From Lepidurus packardi (lineage: Eukaryota; Arthropoda; Branchiopoda; Notostraca; Triopsidae): a stretch of DNA of 64,000 bases. The notes beneath the pieces were generated by a model, which saw only the letters and a program-made list of their open reading frames with translations, ran no database searches and was not told the DNA's origin. The number at the start of each line of letters is the position of its first letter. The first letter of the stretch is position 1. Location of the stretch: NCBI GenBank assembly GCA_023053545.1, contig JAKZAN010000004.1, forward strand, positions 2,852,001-2,916,000, given 5' to 3'. The position numbers and the translations under genes are program-made. Positions 54,033 to 64,000 of this stretch are shown piece by piece.

Positions 54033-55628
54033 GATATCTAGACCAATATTTGTTTATTGCAAAGGAGAAAAAAGGGTGAACAAGCGGAACTTCGGAGTTC
54101 TTATCAAGTTGTTTGAACTTTCCGCCACACACTCGTGTGTGTATACACTTGTTCATAACGCCGCTGATAAACTCCTCAGCAGTGAAAGCCTCTGTTTTAT
54201 GCTAATTCTGCTGTATACCCAGGGCAAAAAAAAAATCGAACAAGGGTCACTGGTCTCAAAGTGGCCTATTACCTTAGCCTGATTCTAACCGGTTTTCTGC
54301 CTAACAAATCTTCTTGACAACAAACAAGATCCACTTTTCAGTTTTCTCTCAGTACAACAATTTTTTTGTGTGTACTACTTTGGGTCAGCGAAATCATGCG
54401 CGTGTTCTGTATTAACTGGATTACGAAAATGGAAATAGTATATAAAACTGCCCTTGGCTATAATGTTCCTCGCTCGCAATCCCTATAGGCAAAACGAGTA
54501 TACTGTAGACGAGATTAAAGCTAATTTTCTATGAACTTAAGCACAACAGTGTAGTTTTATAACTTTAAATCGGGAAGGGTTATACATATAAAAAATAAAC
54601 ATATACTACGATTGATAAACCAGCTTTGTGGAAAGTTTTATTCATTGATTTAACTAGTCACGTAGTTGTAAATTAAAAATAAAAAGCTTGTTCTGCGACA
54701 TTCTATGCTTCTCACGCAAGTCAAAAGGGTCTACGTGCCAGAAGGGCACCTTGATGCCCTTTTCTGAAGGGCATTACAGCAATACACCCTGTGAGGGCAT
54801 TTCACCCTACATTCCGCCATAACCGACAAACAACTTTCACCCCCTGCATAGCTTACCCCCAACGACCTTATTAAAGCTTAAAAACAGGGCTCAACTTAAA
54901 TGTTATAGCTTATAGATAACGCCGGCACGTATCGATACGAATAAAACGTGTGTGCTCTATACGCCACTTGAATTCCAAAACCTAATAAAGTAGGAATGCA
55001 TAATTACCAGGTTACTGACACTAGGATGTGCACTGAAAAGGAGTTAAAAGGATAGACGTCTTTCTCGTTGGAAAGCTTGTCAAGTAGTACGCTGTCTCTG
55101 CGGGAATAGTCGGCTTAATAATGTGCAAAAGCGTCCTCTCTCGACCGTGTTGCCCTGAACGCTTGCAATGACCTCCAAACGTGATGTAGAAAAAGGGGCG
55201 AAGTTTTCACAACGCGCAGAAGCTTTGAACGAAAACGGAACGGCCACCGACAGCGATATGCGTGCTTCTGCGAACTTGTCTATATATTCTGATTACATAA
55301 ACCTTTTAGCCTAGAACAATCAGCACGAAGTTCGGAAATTTGAGGCACAACCCTCCTTCTAGCACGCAACATGAGCTATGTTTAAATGTGATGCAAGAGT
55401 TGCATTATGTGATAATATCCTCACACATTGACTAGGACCTCTACGTTAGTCATTGTAACGCAAATCTTGATTTAATAGTAGAATTTTAAAGAAGGCAATA
55501 CAGATACGGAAAGAAAGGAAAGAGAAATTCGTTGGCGTAAGCCACTTGTATTTTCGTTCCACTTAAGTTCATAGCTTTTACGCTTTTATGTTCATTTTAA
55601 TAGAACTTGAAAGCACATTGTCAATACT
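54033..55628. other. LDH upstream / STE24 downstream intergenic region
   Basis: 1.6 kb without a recognisable gene. 54735-54800 has several GGGCA/TGCCC words that can pair locally (AGAAGGGCA with TGCCCTTTTCT). The LDH promoter should lie next to 54033, but no hypoxia-response or core promoter element could be assigned with confidence. Confidence 0.5.
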
Positions 55629-57364
55629 TTAGCTAGTCTTATCCAATACTTCTAACCGTTGAAGAAGGGTAGGATGGGAATGATGCCACGAACTGTACAA
55701 GGGGTCGTATAGCGGAAAGCCTAAGTTGTCTTTGTTAAGTTTAACTAATGCACTTTTAAGCATCTCTGCCTTTCCGATAGTTTTGGCAAAGTGATCAGCT
55801 TCAAACTCGTGGTACCTGCTCAGCAAGGTCATTAAAAATGACACCACCTGTAAAATAATACCATTAACTGTTTACTTATTATTTTTGGCAAAGATACTTG
55901 CTTATAGGAGATAGTACGGTATCGTAATTTTCTAAAAAAATAAAAATATGTAGCTTACCGTATTAAAGGGTGAGAACACGTAAGATGTTATGATCAGAAG
56001 CCCAACGCAAATTGGCTGCTCATTGTAAAATCCAAAAGCTCCATATAAGGGTTGGTACTTTATGAGTAAGTTCAAACCCATGAAGATTATCAACAAATTG
56101 ACCTGTTGTGCAAAAAAAAGTGTAAATGTAGAGGTAACGGCAGACAAGGGAGGGATTTCTTACTTGGCTTAAGATAATGTTCTTAGTCACGTGGTTCAGC
56201 TTCCAATGACCCAATTCGTGACCCAAAATTGCCAAAATTTCTCCATCCGAACAACCTTGTTTGTTAGTTTCTGTAGGTTTATCCTCGTCTTCTGAGTTGG
56301 TTCTATCGTCAGATTTTTGTAGTAAAGTGTCAAACAAGACGATACGTTTGTTATTGAACAAACCGTAGAAATACGCGTTACTGTGCGCAGAGCGTTTTGA
56401 GCCTAAAACTTCTCTATTAGTAAAAAGTAAAAGAAAAAGGCTCGTTTACCATCGACGACGTAAAGTTTCTTTAGAGGGAATTTCAAAGATGATGCTAAAT
56501 CTTCAATGCTTTTTTTCAAATCGCCCTCAGGTAAGGGCGTGTACTTGTCAAATAAAGGTGCGATATAGTCAGGATAGACCGTCATGAGGAAAAGCATGAC
56601 GAAGGTGGCGAAAAGCCAGAGATAGACAAAGAACATATCACCTGCCCATCGAATCACAGAAATCATGATTGCGAAAATTGGCATGGAAATGAGCTGGCCG
56701 ACGACTAGCTTTTTCAAGAAGTCTTTGCAAAAGAAACCGAAACTCTGAAATCATACAAAATCAGATTCTTTAAAACTGTGGTTTATAACGTTGTTAATAA
56801 TTAACGATCAAATTACCATTTTGTTGAAGCCATGCTTCTGCTCCACTGAGAAGGTGTAGTACAGGGTAAACGGTAATTCAACTACGGTACTAAATAAGTA
56901 CAAAAGCATGGTGAAAACCACACTTTGAGAAATTTCGCCATCGATAAGACTGCAGGAAACTTTCCATACGTATGCATGGAACATGTAGCAAAATGCCACC
57001 TGGAAAAGATTTGTTTTACAATAGTACAACTACTAATTGCTTCAATTAAAGATATACTGGAGCTTACTGTTGTAATGAAATGTTTGCAAATATCGTGAAA
57101 GATACTGAATTGAGATTTATCTAGTCCATATAGACGAGCTTTCTCAAACGTTGGTTCATCCAAGATCTTTCCCAAGAGACCAGAGTCATATTTGCACTGC
57201 CTGTACACTCGGAACTGGCAGAATACATGCAATATTAATTTTTAACGATTTATGTAAAAGATAAGTGATTAACTTACTTGTCTCCAAGCCAAGTACAATT
57301 CCCAGCAAAATTCTACCCAGTTAATACATAAAAGCGAATAAAATACAATATCTTCTGTAGACAT
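55629..57364 (-). CDS. ZMPSTE24: CAAX prenyl protease 1 (STE24)
   Basis: Seven exons: 57364-57278, 57214-57068, 56999-56817, 56744-56450, 56402-56164, 56102-55959 and 55847-55629. They total 1314 bp, 437 aa, a little shorter than the human 475. The zinc-metalloprotease motif [13 protein letters not shown] is in exon 5, and the third zinc ligand is the Glu in [10 protein letters not shown] in exon 7. Several hydrophobic helices match the multi-pass barrel of STE24 in the ER and inner nuclear membrane. It removes the AAX tripeptide from farnesylated CAAX proteins and, in other animals, matures prelamin A. The C-terminus ([17 protein letters not shown]) is family-typical. Confidence 0.95.
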
Positions 57365-58870
57365 TGTTGTGAACTTGTGTAACAGGGCTGTTTAACTTTA
57401 ACCGGTTACCAGATGTAGCACATTTGGCTTTTGTTTTTGTTAAAAATGTTGACGACGTAAAACGGACTAACAAATGCGTTTTTCCCGGGAGAATGTGGTT
57501 TCCTGGAAGCTAAGCAACCGGAACGTTTCTTGCATCCAGTCTACGTTTAGTTTATTATCTCACCTACAGCAACCTATGGCTTACCGACGGTTGCTTGCCT
57601 TCCAGGGGTTTGAACTCTAGCAGCATAATAAAGTATATGTTAGGTTCTTTTTCATACGAAATGCACGCCTGCGAGAAGTGAGATGGGAATATCTTTCTAC
57701 GAAAAAGACATATACTGCCATCTGATGTTTCTCATTGTCATTGCTTTAATTCATTTCAGAATTTTCAATTAATTTAAAATAAAACTGGATAGTTCATATT
57801 GAACTCATTCTTAAGGGTTCGATCATTTATGAAATTACATTACTGCTTGTACATTGGTAACAGCAAATTATTTTAAACAAGCAGGTGCTGAAAATTAAGA
57901 AAGTGAATGTACGCTCGAGTTGACGAACGCACTGTACTCGAAAGGGGTTCCAAAATGTTTAAAAGGGATTTAACCTGCAATAAATTTGCTTGAAAATTAT
58001 AACTTTTCTGCAAACTTCCTCACTCTCTGGAAGGGATACTTTTCACGTAGAGACACGCAGCTTAGTCATATTGCTCAGCTCAGCGGAACTTTGTAATAAA
58101 AGTCATTATGGTTAGTTGGATCGTAGGTTTACAAAGATATATAAGCTAGCTCAATTTGGCAAAGAAGGCATACCTTCATCAGTTTATATCTGTATACCTC
58201 CGAAGTTTTCACGAATGGAAACGGAGTCTTATTTTAAGGTAAGAATTTCGAACTTACTTTACTTAATTCCAAGGCTTATAAGTTCCTTCTCTAGACCGCA
58301 ATTTGCTTGGTTCTGGTGGGTATTGTTGCTCATCAAGGATCAGTTGCGATATATTTGCGAGGATTGGCTTGTAAGCGAATTTAAAGCTCATTTCGTGGGT
58401 TTTACTTTATAGTAATATTTTCTTTTGTATTTATGGCAGATCGGCCTTGCAGCGGGCCATACGCCGCTGATCTGTTGCGACCCAAGTAGAGCCTCTACCC
58501 GAGTTCGAACTCGGGTAACCCAAGTTCGAACTCGGGTAGCAATATTTGACACTAAAGTTCTCCACACCTACACAGTTTTTGAAAGTGAAATTAACAATAC
58601 AGTTTATTGCTTTAGTTATCTTTAATTTGGCATTATTACCTTGGCAGTAATTTCACAACTTATTTAAATATTTATCTTCGAAGTTTACATGACAAGTTTT
58701 GTTTACAGTGGAGTGTAGACTACTTTACTTGGAGGCGTTGCATGTAGGAGGGGCTACTTAGAACTGCAGTTTACGCCACTTGTGTCGACTTTCATCACTA
58801 AAGAGTAGAGTTGTGCTTGTCACTCCTCAATTTATATGTATCATTATTTTTATTATTGTTTTTGGGGTAC
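57365..58870. other. STE24 upstream region and unassigned DNA
   Basis: No gene supported. A pair of short ORF pieces at 58116-58415 with a possible intron (GTAAGAA near 58238) has no recognised domain. A nested palindrome of ACCCGAGTTCGAACTCGGGT type lies at 58495-58539. Confidence 0.5.
58495..58539. repeat. Nested palindrome
   Basis: A perfect 20-bp palindrome ACCCGAGTTCGAACTCGGGT is followed at once by a near copy (ACCCAAGTTCGAACTCGGGT). The whole 45 bp can also fold with 17-bp outer arms. No function was recognised. Confidence 0.8.
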
Positions 58871-59072
58871 AGTACTCAGTGTTCTAGAGCCACTAGAACG
58901 GGAAGGTTGAGAGTATATTGTGTGGAAGATTACCCCATATAAATCCAAGATTGTTCGACAGCACGAATACCCAATTTTTGTTCCTAGCACTTGCACCAGG
59001 TAATCCTTAATACGGTGGTGGGGTGAATATTGTGGTTGATCACTCGCGTGATCGGGGGGAGCAACGGAATCC

Positions 59073-60512
59073 ATGAACTCATCAAGAGTGTCAATGGATT
59101 CAGACTGGTCGGAGGAAGATCTACTTGAAGGCTTCTTGCAGGAGGGGGCAGGAATGGAGGTCTCGGAGCAAGGGAGCTTGGCAAGGAAAGGTGGTCTAGT
59201 TATAGATAAAGAAGGATTCGAGAAAGTTATATCCAAAAGGGATAAGTTGGCCATGAAGAGGACCGGGAAAGGAACGAATCCAGTAGGGACGGAAATCAAA
59301 GTACGACCAAGTACGAGTGCGAGTACAAGAACATTCGTGGCAAAGAAAAGGCAACGTGTAGGGTCTGTCCTGTCAACCGGATCAGATCCGGAACATAACC
59401 AGGCAGAGGGAAACAGTGAAAGACCAGTTATTTTTAGAATTAAAGAAGTGGAAGGCCTAACGTTCGCAAAAGTAAACCCAATAAAGTTAGGAAAGGCACT
59501 AGAAGCCTTTCATGTCAAAAATTTAAAGACCAAGATAACCAGGGGAGGTTACCTTTTAGCCTACCCAAAAGATGAGATAGCAAGAGATAAAATGTTGAAG
59601 GTGGGGAAAATAGGGGAATGGGTGGTAGAAGCTAGGCTGTCTAAGCCTTTAAATATGGTACATGGAATTGTGCGGCTACCAGGAGTGACAAAAGAAGAAG
59701 TCGAAGGTCAACAATTTGAGGGAGTATGTGCTGTAAGACAACTTTACAAATTCATAGTAAACGAAGCAGGAGAACGGGTGAAGTCTCCTACGGGAGCTTT
59801 TCATTTAATGTTTGATAAGACGGAACTCCCCAGCCACGTAAAAGCGTGGTCTGTCATAATACCGGTAACGGCTTTTGAACCACGCCCAATCAGGTGCTAC
59901 AAATGCCAACGCTTTGGACACATCAGTTTGTCTTGCACGGCTAAGGAACGATGTGGCTTTTGTGCAGAGGATCACCGGACTAGCGGTTGTACGAAAAAGA
60001 ATGAAGAGAAAGCACCAAACTGTGCAAACTGCAAGCAGAACCATGAGGCATCAGATAATAAATGTGAATATTTTGAAGCAGCAAAACACAAACAACAGAG
60101 AAATAAAACACAACAAGAAAAAACCGCACCTGGAGTACAAAGTGCGAAGAAAGACACACGATTAGATAGGAACAAGGAAAACACCACAGGCCAGAAAACT
60201 CCTCTTACTTATAAGGAGGTGACGGCAGGCAAAGGTGTAATACGTCAACAGAAACAAGCTCAGATAGTAAGTACCAAAGTAATACAGCAGCAACAAGTAA
60301 ACGGGCATAGAACTGAGAGAGAAAGTGAGTCACAAACCTTGAGCAACGTAATCACACCACTAGTCACAAGTTTAATTGGGAAATGCTTTCCCATATTGCT
60401 TAAAACAGGGAGCTGGGAAGAGAAATGGAGAGAAATAGGAGATGCATGTCGAACAGTACTAATGGACCCGGAAAATATACAGGTTATTATTACATGTCTG
60501 ACAAATTTTTAA
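59073..60512 (+). CDS. LINE ORF1 (nucleic-acid-binding Gag-like protein)
   Basis: 479 aa. A polar N-terminus is followed by an RNA-binding-like region (~120-250). Three Cys/His knuckles then follow: CYKCQRFGHISLSC, CGFCAEDHRTSGC and CANCKQNHEASDNKC. The C-terminal part is basic and glutamine-rich. It coats element RNA in ribonucleoprotein particles. The stop TAA (60510-60512) lies after the ORF2 start codon. Confidence 0.9.
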   Translation: MNSSRVSMDSDWSEEDLLEGFLQEGAGMEVSEQGSLARKGGLVIDKEGFEKVISKRDKLAMKRTGKGTNPVGTEIKVRPSTSASTRTFVAKKRQRVGSVLSTGSDPEHNQAEGNSERPVIFRIKEVEGLTFAKVNPIKLGKALEAFHVKNLKTKITRGGYLLAYPKDEIARDKMLKVGKIGEWVVEARLSKPLNMVHGIVRLPGVTKEEVEGQQFEGVCAVRQLYKFIVNEAGERVKSPTGAFHLMFDKTELPSHVKAWSVIIPVTAFEPRPIRCYKCQRFGHISLSCTAKERCGFCAEDHRTSGCTKKNEEKAPNCANCKQNHEASDNKCEYFEAAKHKQQRNKTQQEKTAPGVQSAKKDTRLDRNKENTTGQKTPLTYKEVTAGKGVIRQQKQAQIVSTKVIQQQQVNGHRTERESESQTLSNVITPLVTSLIGKCFPILLKTGSWEEKWREIGDACRTVLMDPENIQVIITCLTNF

Positions 60513-63500
60513 AAATCGTAGCTTGGAATGCCCGGAGCATAAAACCACACCTAGCAGGCTTATGCACATATATTAGTGAAATGAATAAAAAACCTGATAT
60601 AATATTTGTATGTGAAACATGGCTAAAGACGGAAGAACGTGCTAGTATTAAAGGGTATGATATATATAGGAAGGATAGAAATAGCGGATCTAGGGGAGGG
60701 GGAATTTTATTTTGGGTTCGTAACACAATAGAAGTAGAGTGGATTCGACTAAGAGAATTCGGGCTCGGGGTATTAGAAATAGGTGGTCTAAAAATTAAAT
60801 GGGGGGGTGATAGCATACATTTATTAGGAGTTTACTTACAAGTACAACAAGGGGAAAATAGGAATCAAATAACAAAAGAAGAGTATAAATTTTATCTTGA
60901 TCAGATTGGCGAAAACAGCAAAACGCTTCTCGTTGGGGACTTTAATTCGCATCACCCTCTGTGGGGGAGGAAAAACGCTGACTATAGAGGGAAAGTATTT
61001 GTCAAATTTTTAGAAGAATGGGAAAAATTAATGTTAATAAGCCCGAAAGGGGAAGGTACATGTTTAGCGGGGAGGAACAAACCGTCAACACTGGATTTAT
61101 GCTTTGCTTCTAGTAACATATACGACAAGGCACGAGCTGAAGTAGGTGGACTATTACAAAGCGATCATTTGCCTTTGATTATTAATCTGGAGGGCGCCCC
61201 TAACAATAGGGACAGGGAAACAACTCAACGTTGGCTCTTTAGCAAAGCAAAATGGAAGGATTGGTACGCAGAATTAGAGAGACTGGATATTCAAAACATG
61301 ACCGAAACGGGGAGGGTAGAAGAAAGATATAAGAATTTCATAGACCAGCTAACTACAGTGAGCAAAAAGCACATTAGACTCTTGGGAGGGAGTACTAATG
61401 GGTCATCGCAGCTCAGAACCAATAAGCTGACAGACAAAATTAGGAAACCTTGGTGGGATGAGAATTGCAGCAAAGAACTAAGCAAAGCTAGAGTAGCATA
61501 TAGAACGTTGAGACGTAACCCTAGTTCAGAAAATGTTGATGAATGCAAAAGAGCACAAGCGCGCAGCAAGCAAACCTCCCAAAAGGCAAAAAGGCAATTC
61601 TGGAGAAATAAAGTTGAGAGTTTTGGTATCAATACACCAATGAAAGAAGCGTGGGGATTAATTCGGGCAATGGAAGGTAAGGGTAGAACGCGTGTAAGGA
61701 AAATCACCAACCCAACGGGTGAGGTAATAGAAAGCGACGAAGAGACGGCAGAAATGTTTGCACGACATTTTGGCAACTTCCAATCGACAGCACCGGAACT
61801 TATTAACCCAGATGTGGATGATGACGTGATAGAATTAGACATCATCGGATATATGGGAAGAAGTAGTGAAATGAAAGAACTGGACAACCCTTTTACTGTA
61901 TGGGAATTTACAGAAGTCATTCGCAAACTACCAAAAACTAGTCAGGGAAAAGACATGGTCCACTATACAATAATAGAAAGACTTCCCAACAATTTTAAAC
62001 AAGCTTTGTTCAGTATTTATAACTACATTTTGGAGACAGGTGTGATACCCGCTGACTGGAAAAACGCAGTAGTCATTCCCATACCAAAGCCGAATAAAGA
62101 CCCCGCGAAGTGTGAGTCATACAGGCCCATATCATTAATATCATGCCTAGCCAAAATTTTCGAAAGGATGATAATCAGAAGGGTAACCTGGTTTACAGAA
62201 AAGAACCCTATAATGTCTCCATGCCAGACGGGGTTCAGAGTAGGCCGTAGTACAGTGGACCAGTTGGTCAGAATGAAAAACGACTGTCAAACTGCTTACG
62301 AGGCAGGAGGTGTAGCAGTCTTAGTACTAATAGATATTAAACAAGCATACGACGGAGTATGGATAGATGGTCTTCTCAGAAAGATGGGAGAGAGAGGCAT
62401 TAGAGGGAAACTACTAACCGTAATACGAAGTTTTTTAAAAGACAGAACCCTCCAAGTCAGAGTGGGTGCACACCTGTCGACAGAAATCCCAATGAAAAAA
62501 GGTATTCCACAGGGATCAGTGATGTCCCCTTGGCTATTTAATATAATGATGGCAGACCTGACAAGTGTACTAGGACAGGGAAATATATCGATTTTTGCAG
62601 ATGATATTGCCCTGTGGGTGTCAGGGGCTGAACTGGAGATTGCAATGACAAAGGCCAGTAATATTCTCGGGGATGTTAACTCGTGGTGTGGAAAAAATGG
62701 TCTAAAAATTTCGACTGAAAAATCAAATTTCATGGTAATCACTCGAAAACGAAAATTAGAAAGCAGACGGAAATTGAAGATCAATGGGAAGGAGCTAGCG
62801 AGAGTGGAGACGGCTAAATTTCTGGGTTTGACCTTTAATAAGACTTTGTCTTTCTCAGAACATCTAGAAGACATCAAGAAAAAAGGGATGAAAGCAATAG
62901 GGTTGATCAGCAGACTAGCAGGGACCAGTTGGGGGAGTAGTCAACAAGTCATGAAGACACTCTATCAAGGGTTAATAAGGTCAAAACTGGAATATGGCTC
63001 CATAATATACAAGGATATAAATGTTAAAAAACTTCAATGCCTTGAGGTGATCCAAAACAGAGCCCTGAGAATTATTCTAGGAGCCACCAAAACGACACCG
63101 ATAGCAGTACTATTGTGTGCAACAGGTACCATACCTCTCAAGGACAGAAGGGACCTGTTAGCCTCCAACTATTTTAATAGAATGGTAGAATGCCACAAAA
63201 ACGATCTAGTAGTTAAAAAGGTTTACAACAACCGTAGTTCATCATTATGGACAGCATACAAACAGATGTACGAGTCTTATGAAATTGCGCAGGCAAAAGA
63301 AGGAGATTTTTTTGAAAACCTAATTCCCCCTTGGGATTTTGAGGCCACAAATATAGTCAAAGTTATACCACAACTAAGCACGAAAAAAGAATTGATAACT
63401 GACTGTAAGCAACTTGTGTACGAGTACTTACACCAAATCTACCCCAATCATACCAAAGTTTATACAGATGGGTCCAGAGATGAAGATGGGCATTCGGGGG

Positions 63501-64000
63501 CAGGGATACACATAGAAACTGAAAATACCTCGGTCGCCTTCGCGCTCCCTCGGTGGTCATCGGTACTGGCAGCAGAACTGTACGCCATCAAGGAAGCGCT
63601 AGCAATTATCGAGAATTCGGATACAAACAAATACCTTATCCTTTCGGACTCAAGAGCTGCACTCAGTGCTATTGCTTCATATGGAAGGAGGGCCTACTTC
63701 GAAATAGTACAAGATATTCAGAAAAAAATACGGTTGTTACAAACAAACAACTTTGACATAACGTTGCAATGGGTTCCTGCACATATAGGTATCGCTGGAA
63801 ATGAAGCAGCAGATTCGGCGGCAAGGATTGGAAAAAACTCAAATCAGACAATTTTAAGAGAACTCACAAGACACGAAATCACAACCGTAATCAAACAGAA
63901 GATAGAACAAAAAGTACTTCAGCGATTAAAAAACAGCTCTTTACAAAATCTTGTTCAATCTGCTACAAACATAAGGCCAGCACCCTGGTTATTGCACAAA
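60494..64000 (+). CDS. LINE ORF2 (endonuclease-RT-RNase H), 3'-incomplete
   Basis: Open for 1169 codons to the window edge from an ATG at 60494 that overlaps the end of ORF1 by 19 bp in another frame. The N-terminal APE endonuclease has IVAWNARSIKPH, LLVGDFNSHHPLWG and a terminal QSDHLPLIIN. The RT contains LIDIKQAYDGVW, GIPQGSVMSPWLFNI and the active site SIFADDIALW. RNase H follows with VYTDGSRDEDGHSGAG, AELYAIKEAL, LILSDSRAA and WVPAHIGIAGNEAAD. It carries out target-primed reverse transcription. Checks at 62597 and 63461 fall in the same frame, so no break is seen. Confidence 0.93.
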   Translation, partial: MSDKFLKIVAWNARSIKPHLAGLCTYISEMNKKPDIIFVCETWLKTEERASIKGYDIYRKDRNSGSRGGGILFWVRNTIEVEWIRLREFGLGVLEIGGLKIKWGGDSIHLLGVYLQVQQGENRNQITKEEYKFYLDQIGENSKTLLVGDFNSHHPLWGRKNADYRGKVFVKFLEEWEKLMLISPKGEGTCLAGRNKPSTLDLCFASSNIYDKARAEVGGLLQSDHLPLIINLEGAPNNRDRETTQRWLFSKAKWKDWYAELERLDIQNMTETGRVEERYKNFIDQLTTVSKKHIRLLGGSTNGSSQLRTNKLTDKIRKPWWDENCSKELSKARVAYRTLRRNPSSENVDECKRAQARSKQTSQKAKRQFWRNKVESFGINTPMKEAWGLIRAMEGKGRTRVRKITNPTGEVIESDEETAEMFARHFGNFQSTAPELINPDVDDDVIELDIIGYMGRSSEMKELDNPFTVWEFTEVIRKLPKTSQGKDMVHYTIIERLPNNFKQALFSIYNYILETGVIPADWKNAVVIPIPKPNKDPAKCESYRPISLISCLAKIFERMIIRRVTWFTEKNPIMSPCQTGFRVGRSTVDQLVRMKNDCQTAYEAGGVAVLVLIDIKQAYDGVWIDGLLRKMGERGIRGKLLTVIRSFLKDRTLQVRVGAHLSTEIPMKKGIPQGSVMSPWLFNIMMADLTSVLGQGNISIFADDIALWVSGAELEIAMTKASNILGDVNSWCGKNGLKISTEKSNFMVITRKRKLESRRKLKINGKELARVETAKFLGLTFNKTLSFSEHLEDIKKKGMKAIGLISRLAGTSWGSSQQVMKTLYQGLIRSKLEYGSIIYKDINVKKLQCLEVIQNRALRIILGATKTTPIAVLLCATGTIPLKDRRDLLASNYFNRMVECHKNDLVVKKVYNNRSSSLWTAYKQMYESYEIAQAKEGDFFENLIPPWDFEATNIVKVIPQLSTKKELITDCKQLVYEYLHQIYPNHTKVYTDGSRDEDGHSGAGIHIETENTSVAFALPRWSSVLAAELYAIKEALAIIENSDTNKYLILSDSRAALSAIASYGRRAYFEIVQDIQKKIRLLQTNNFDITLQWVPAHIGIAGNEAADSAARIGKNSNQTILRELTRHEITTVIKQKIEQKVLQRLKNSSLQNLVQSATNIRPAPWLLHK

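Larger units (their letters stand above)
58871..64000 (+). mobile_element. Non-LTR retrotransposon (I/Jockey-like LINE with RNase H), runs off the edge
   Basis: 5' untranslated region of about 200 bp, ORF1 (59073-60512) and overlapping ORF2 (60494 to the end). APE-type endonuclease, RT and RNase H in one ORF place it in the I-superfamily-like group of LINEs. The exact 5' end was not determined, and the 3' end and tail are outside the window. Both ORFs are intact as far as seen, so the copy may be young. Confidence 0.9.

Noticed and set aside
58116..58415. Possible two-exon host gene
   Set aside because: A GTAAG donor and a TCTAG acceptor are present, but neither piece has a recognisable domain and no further exons were found.
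59805..63851. Minus-strand ORFs opposite the LINE
   Set aside because: They are shadows of ORF1 and ORF2, which have clear domains on the plus strand.

Overview
The window is animal nuclear DNA, most likely from a small-genome arthropod; a branchiopod crustacean such as Daphnia fits best. The host genes have many short introns (mostly about 50-80 bp) and lie close together. SGT1 lacks its TPR domain, as it does in Drosophila. BEL/Pao, Gypsy, hAT, MULE and an RNase H-bearing LINE occur together. The species assignment is an inference, because no species-specific marker was found.

The left two thirds (1-43.6 kb) is mobile and repetitive DNA. A MULE transposase fragment (423-2086) is cut by the right end of a hAT element whose body lies outside the window. 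From 3.05 to 19.7 kb runs a tandem satellite with a unit of about 748 bp. Each unit carries two near-perfect hairpins with unrelated stems but the same 18-nt loop, two smaller hairpins and a G-rich 15/18-bp minisatellite. A young BEL/Pao retrotransposon (10564-16591, LTRs differing at 1 of 279 bases, 5-bp TSD) sits inside one unit. An apparently intact hAT element follows (20781-25238, five-exon transposase, perfect 8-bp TSD). Next is a Gypsy-like gag-protease-RT-RNase H block on the minus strand. Where its integrase should be there is an intact 440-codon ORF that looks like an RNA-virus nucleoprotein and is followed by a poly(A) tract; this is a candidate retrotransposon/RNA-virus chimera. 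A small three-exon CCHC gene, an intact 1354-aa OTU-MULE transposase, and a frameshifted hAT inserted into a tRNA-like SINE complete this part.

The region 44.7-57.4 kb is a compact block of ordinary host genes. It holds HTATSF1 (+, 8 exons) with a C-type lectin-like gene (-) nested in its fourth intron; FAAH2 (-, 9 exons), tail to tail with HTATSF1; SGT1/SUGT1 (-, 5 exons); L-lactate dehydrogenase (-, 7 exons); and the CAAX protease STE24/ZMPSTE24 (-, 7 exons). Summed exon lengths give intact frames for all of them. They act in splicing/transcription, lipid amide hydrolysis, co-chaperoning, glycolysis and prenyl-protein processing and show no common pathway.

The right end (59.07-64 kb) is a LINE with ORF1 (CCHC knuckles) and an overlapping ORF2 (endonuclease, RT, RNase H) that is still open at the window edge.
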